A DNA stretch of 37,523 bases from Cyclobacterium sp. Its GTDB lineage: Bacteria; Bacteroidota; Bacteroidia; Cytophagales; Cyclobacteriaceae. Below are positions 35,701 to 37,523 of the stretch, in pieces (position 1 is the stretch's first letter; every line of letters starts with the position of its first letter). The notes beneath the pieces are model-generated. The model was given only the letters and a program-made list of their open reading frames with translations, had not been told where the DNA came from and did no database searches. The position numbers and the translations under genes were made by a program. The stretch covers positions 1 through 37,523 of the forward strand of contig NZ_JABURL010000104.1 of assembly GCF_014762705.1 (NCBI RefSeq), read 5' to 3'.

Positions 35701-35948
35701 GAAAATACAAGTGTATTACTTCCTTCGGGAACATTGATTGCATAACTTCCATCAATATCGGTAATGGTACCGACAGAGGTGCCCTTGACCAAAACATTTA
35801 CCCCGGGAATGGTTTCTCCGGATTCATCGGTAACTTTCCCCTTTACTTGTCTGCCGGTTTGAGAAAATGCCTGCAGACCATTCAGCAACAAGATCAGCAT
35901 CGTGACCAGCAAGCTAAAATGACGCAGTGGTTGTATGAATATCTTCAT
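32730..35948 (-). CDS. SusC/RagA family TonB-linked outer-membrane transporter
   Basis: A 1072-residue TonB-dependent importer. The order is: signal peptide (through GLQAFSQ), carboxypeptidase-D-regulatory-like domain (VKGKVTDESGETIPGVNVLV), TonB box (EEVVVIGYG), plug domain (IIVRGGTSINNP, LYIVDGV, VLKDAAATSIYGARGSNGVV) and a 22-strand-type barrel ending in FIFGANITF. There is no N-terminal STN signalling domain, so direct control of an anti-sigma factor is unlikely. I chose ATG 35948 because it starts a standard signal peptide; ATG 35972 is possible. It is the first gene of the PUL-like run, with a TATCTTTG box 39 bases upstream. Confidence 0.94.
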   Translation of the reverse strand: MKIFIQPLRHFSLLVTMLILLLNGLQAFSQTGRQVKGKVTDESGETIPGVNVLVKGTSVGTITDIDGSYAINVPEGSNTLVFSFIGYATKEVGVSNSNTLDLVLFPSLSDMEEVVVIGYGEQSRETLTTSITKVDEKVLESVPFPNAASALQGSVSGVRVQSTSGQPGAAPRIIVRGGTSINNPNGAAPLYIVDGVIRPDMNDISADDIASMQVLKDAAATSIYGARGSNGVVIITTKTGKSGQSRITYRYDLTLSEPGKLYEMANARDYLTMFRLGHIRPDKFPDETVRLGLPNGFGTGNDLTNNTAFTTQYLTPENEYKLNEGWESMPDPVDPSRTLIFQDNDIQSLIYQTGVSHNHHVGIQGGTDKATFNAGLGYLSNEGTVVTTAYDRLTFNLNGELQVKENLSVFGRVLYTYNTTNTTGQSTAVTFYRSAGLAPTAKIYFEDGSLAPGTAANIGNPLYFLNNRVAESTAEKSTFTVGAHWDILPGLSFDPQLSIYNVNNDSYNFQPGFLNGPLNFVDTRNASASNYQWRQNQADFVFSYGKTLGENHNLDAKLGFAYYDRNISTLSASGRGASTDLIPTLNAATEPTGVSSSITDQVILGYFARVNYDLGQKYLFSLNMRYDGASNLGADNKWGFFPGISAGWNLHREDFWKNTFPENLFRMKIRASYGENGNIGGLSDFAAQGAYGVGTRYAGISAIQNTVIPNPNLQWEQSRTVDIGADFSLFNQRVNFIVDVYRRVTDNLITSLPLPQSTGFSSVLTNLGSLENRGFELEMGASLLPVGSPVTWNLSLNASKVRNKILRLPPNGVENNRVGGVLVWDPAQEDYVWKGGLQEGGRLGEMYSRNQLSIYATDEEASNAPIDNYIVSADKTKYGGDTNWQDLDGNGIIDSRDQVYMGQEFPVWTGGISNSVSFKNFNLYLRMDYTTGHTIFNWAKMFIDTNLFADNNMTQDKVDNSWKEQGDIAQYSRFYWGGERIQRNNFNGTAGSGNSIFFESGDFLAVRELTLSYSVPRTLLERIKISGLRLNVTGNNLHYFTRYKGLNPEEGGRDDGRYAIPKNFIFGANITF

Positions 35949-35986
35949 GGAATAATGATTAAAATGACACATTAACAATTACCTAC

Positions 35987-35994
35987 CAAAGATA
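35987..35994 (-). promoter_or_regulatory. Candidate -7 box of the susC operon
   Basis: Minus-strand reading TATCTTTG, the full Bacteroidota -7 consensus, 38 bases before ATG 35948. The same octamer precedes the lipoprotein gene at 18947. No good -33 element is seen at the usual distance. Confidence 0.5.
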
Positions 35995-36146
35995 TTATAT
36001 GACACTTCCTCGCTCTTCTACTTTCTTTTTAAATAACAATACGATATTACGGTATCCTAAAATCCCTAAAACTATCTTACAAATTGAATAGAATCAGGGC
36101 ATTAACTGTCTGGTGCTTCGTCAGGGTTTGCTGACCAATCCAAAAA

Positions 36147-36386
36147 TCAAGTCCCCGGACCAACGCCGGCCAGTACGATGTCAATTGCCATATGGATAAA
36201 AGGTAAAGCCAGGCCCTCATTTAACACTGCCCCGGTAGTCAATACCAACCTGGTTTTGTAATGATCACTGCTTCCGGGTTGACTGCTTTGTATATCCGCT
36301 GCTAATGCCGGAACTTCGGCTGTCGGAAAAAAGCCTAAAAATTCGCCAATAAAGCCAAAGCCCTCACGGATAAGAGAATGGTCTAT
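36147..36386 (-). pseudogene. Remnant of a CPA1/NhaP-type Na+/H+ antiporter gene
   Basis: The 560-base gap between susC and the sigma factor contains a 79-codon open stretch on the minus strand, from TAA (36387-36389) to TGA (36147-36149). Its translation contains PALAADIQSSQPGSSD and LTTGAVLNEGLALPFIHMAI. From memory these match the core of CPA1 antiporters (PVLAxDVQ and LTxEAGLNDGLAFPFxxLAI). There is no start codon in place and only one of about a dozen membrane segments remains, so it is a decayed fragment. The family ND pair appears as NE. The rest of the gap shows nothing recognisable. Confidence 0.6.
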
Positions 36387-36448
36387 TTATTTCAAGCATT
36401 TTAAAAACAACATCAGGCCCTAAATAGGTTTCTGCACCAAAAAGTCAA

Positions 36449-36488
36449 CAAAAAACAGGGTTTGTTATTAAAAAATAAACAAGCCTGT
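36449..36488 (-). terminator. Rho-independent terminator of the ECF sigma gene
   Basis: On the minus strand, ACAGG-TTGTT-ATT pairs with AAT-AACAA-CCTGT around a short T loop (36455-36488) and is followed by six Ts (36455-36450). It lies 52 bases after the sigma stop at 36540, indicating that the sigma gene is not co-transcribed with susC. Confidence 0.7.
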
Positions 36489-36539
36489 CCCATTTAAAAA
36501 ATCACAAATTATTTTTCTCCACCCTGTAAGTATTGCAGC

Positions 36540-37067
36540 CTATTCCATTTCCTTTCTCAGGATAAATTTTGCTTTTACCAACTGGTTCTTCACGGTGTTT
36601 TTGGAAATCATCAGAATATCGGCAATCTCATTATAAGACTTCTTTTCAAAATAGTTCATTTCAAGAATTTTCCGCCTTTTCGGCGATAGGTTTTGAATAA
36701 TGCTTTCCATTCTGGTGAGTTGCTCCTCTTTTGCCTTACCACATTCATCTTCCTGCTGATGGATCTTTTCCCAAAATTGTTCCTTAAGGCTATTGTTTTT
36801 ATTCAAAGCCTTCAGGTAATCAAAAATTTCATTTTTCACTGAAGTAAAAACGTAGGAATTAAAATTCAATTCCGGCTTGATGTTTTTTCTTCGCTTGAGG
36901 ATTTTCATGAAAACCTCGTGGTAAATGTTCTCCGCCTCCTGTTCATCCTTGATAATGGAAACACTGAAACGGATCACAGGTATCCTGTAATATTGGTAAA
37001 TCTTTTCGAAGGCCTTTCGGTCTCCGTTTCGAAAACCATCCAGTAAATTTTTGTCAGGTTGTTCCAT
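36540..37067 (-). CDS. ECF RNA polymerase sigma-70 factor (Bacteroides type)
   Basis: A 175-residue ECF sigma factor. Region 2 spans about residues 10-75 (FEKIYQYYRIPVIRFSVSII, AENIYHEVFMKIL) and region 4 about 115-170 (LSPKRRKILEMNYF, SYNEIADILMISKNTVKNQL). The family usually directs transcription of SusCD-type loci and is held by a FecR-type anti-sigma factor. No anti-sigma gene lies beside it in the window, a terminator follows it, and the neighbouring SusC lacks an STN domain. Its targets therefore cannot be deduced. A 7-bp hairpin (TTTGGTC/GGCCAAA, 37097-37113) lies 30 bases before the ATG. Confidence 0.9.
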   Translation of the reverse strand: MEQPDKNLLDGFRNGDRKAFEKIYQYYRIPVIRFSVSIIKDEQEAENIYHEVFMKILKRRKNIKPELNFNSYVFTSVKNEIFDYLKALNKNNSLKEQFWEKIHQQEDECGKAKEEQLTRMESIIQNLSPKRRKILEMNYFEKKSYNEIADILMISKNTVKNQLVKAKFILRKEME

Positions 37068-37523
37068 ATCCCAAGTGATTTAGTTGTAATAAAATTTTTG
37101 GTCACCGGCCAAAGCATTTTATTTGGATTGGCCCGCCTTATTTTTTTATGAATATCAAGGTTTAAAACCACAGTTTCTGCGCAAATCACGTATATAAATC
37201 TTCAATTTGCGAATTTTACAGAAGCATTACAGATTGAAAATGAATGAATTATCCATTCATTCATAAAAAATTCACGGAATATTTAAGAATGACATCACAA
37301 AATGAACCTCACATTATAATTGTGTTAAATTTCAGCCTATTTGATGTTCATTTCTTGAAATCTGATTTTTTCAAAATTTATTGTATTCTCAGAAAGAATT
37401 TTTTTTTGGATAAAATGCTGGATAATTTATTGTTTTAAAATTAAATTTTAAAAAATTAAAAAAATAAACTATAACATACTCCAAAAAGGTAAAAAAATAC
37501 GTTCAATCAGAATATTATTAAAA
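37068..37523. other. AT-rich gene-free stretch upstream of the sigma factor
   Basis: These 456 bases run to the window edge. They are strongly AT-rich, especially after 37430, and contain the TTTGGTC-ACC-GGCCAAA hairpin near the sigma start. No exact TAnnTTTG box faces the sigma gene. The short open frames here have low-complexity translations and are not credible genes. Confidence 0.5.

Noticed and set aside
37244-37438. 64-residue plus-strand open frame at the right edge
   Set aside because: Low-complexity Phe/Leu/Ile/Lys translation in very AT-rich DNA, with no ribosome-binding site or recognisable domain.

Overview
The window looks like a chromosomal segment from an aerobic member of the Bacteroidota, plausibly Cyclobacteriaceae or a relative. 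The evidence is a SusC/SusD pair, an ECF sigma factor of the Bacteroides type, several lipoproteins with short lipoboxes, start codons mostly without Shine-Dalgarno sequences, and TAnnTTTG -7 boxes. The family assignment is inference from gene content. All protein genes except a small cytochrome c (195-617) and an AraC regulator (16770-17648) lie on the minus strand. I see no tRNA, rRNA, CRISPR array, prophage or intact transposase.

Layout, left to right. (1) A c-type cytochrome lipoprotein converges with (2) an eight-gene minus-strand operon (7880 to 703): HpcH/HpaI aldolase, aldo/keto reductase, Gfo/Idh/MocA oxidoreductase, two SDRs, RidA, M19 dipeptidase and a neutral-ceramidase-fold hydrolase. 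(3) A Tat-exported sialidase-like propeller (9491-8208) stands alone. (4) A five-gene operon (16409 to 9886) encodes two 3-hydroxyacyl-CoA-dehydrogenase-like proteins, a class III aminotransferase, a PhyH dioxygenase and a HEAT/SSS-transporter fusion. It is divergent from the AraC regulator. (5) A lone propeller lipoprotein (18947-17775). (6) A long PUL-like run on the minus strand (35948 to 19273): SusC, SusD, a BNR protein, a DHDPS/NanA-type aldolase, two more BNR proteins, a five-bladed-propeller glycosidase-like protein, a decayed ceramidase-fold fragment, a ceramidase-fold/DUF1080 fusion and a PVC-type propeller/HEAT/cytochrome c protein. (7) An ECF sigma factor with a clear terminator, separated from susC by a decayed Na+/H+ antiporter fragment.

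How it may work together (inference): SusCD would import an oligomeric or conjugated ligand. Exported propellers, amidase-like ceramidase-fold enzymes and DUF1080 would release monomers. The SSS fusion would carry a monomer across the inner membrane. SDR, Gfo/Idh, AKR, HAD-like and aminotransferase enzymes would convert it, and two pyruvate-type aldolases (HpaI and DHDPS/NanA classes) would cleave it. RidA and dipeptidase suggest nitrogen or an amide bond in the substrate. No sugar kinase, sulfatase, acid-sugar dehydratase or classical GH33 set is present, so the substrate cannot be named.

Most notable: two separate tandem paralogue pairs (SDR and HAD) in which one partner has lost catalytic residues; ceramidase-fold enzymes that lack the family serine; a lipoprotein-HEAT-SSS fusion transporter; and three or four decayed gene fragments lying between the operons.
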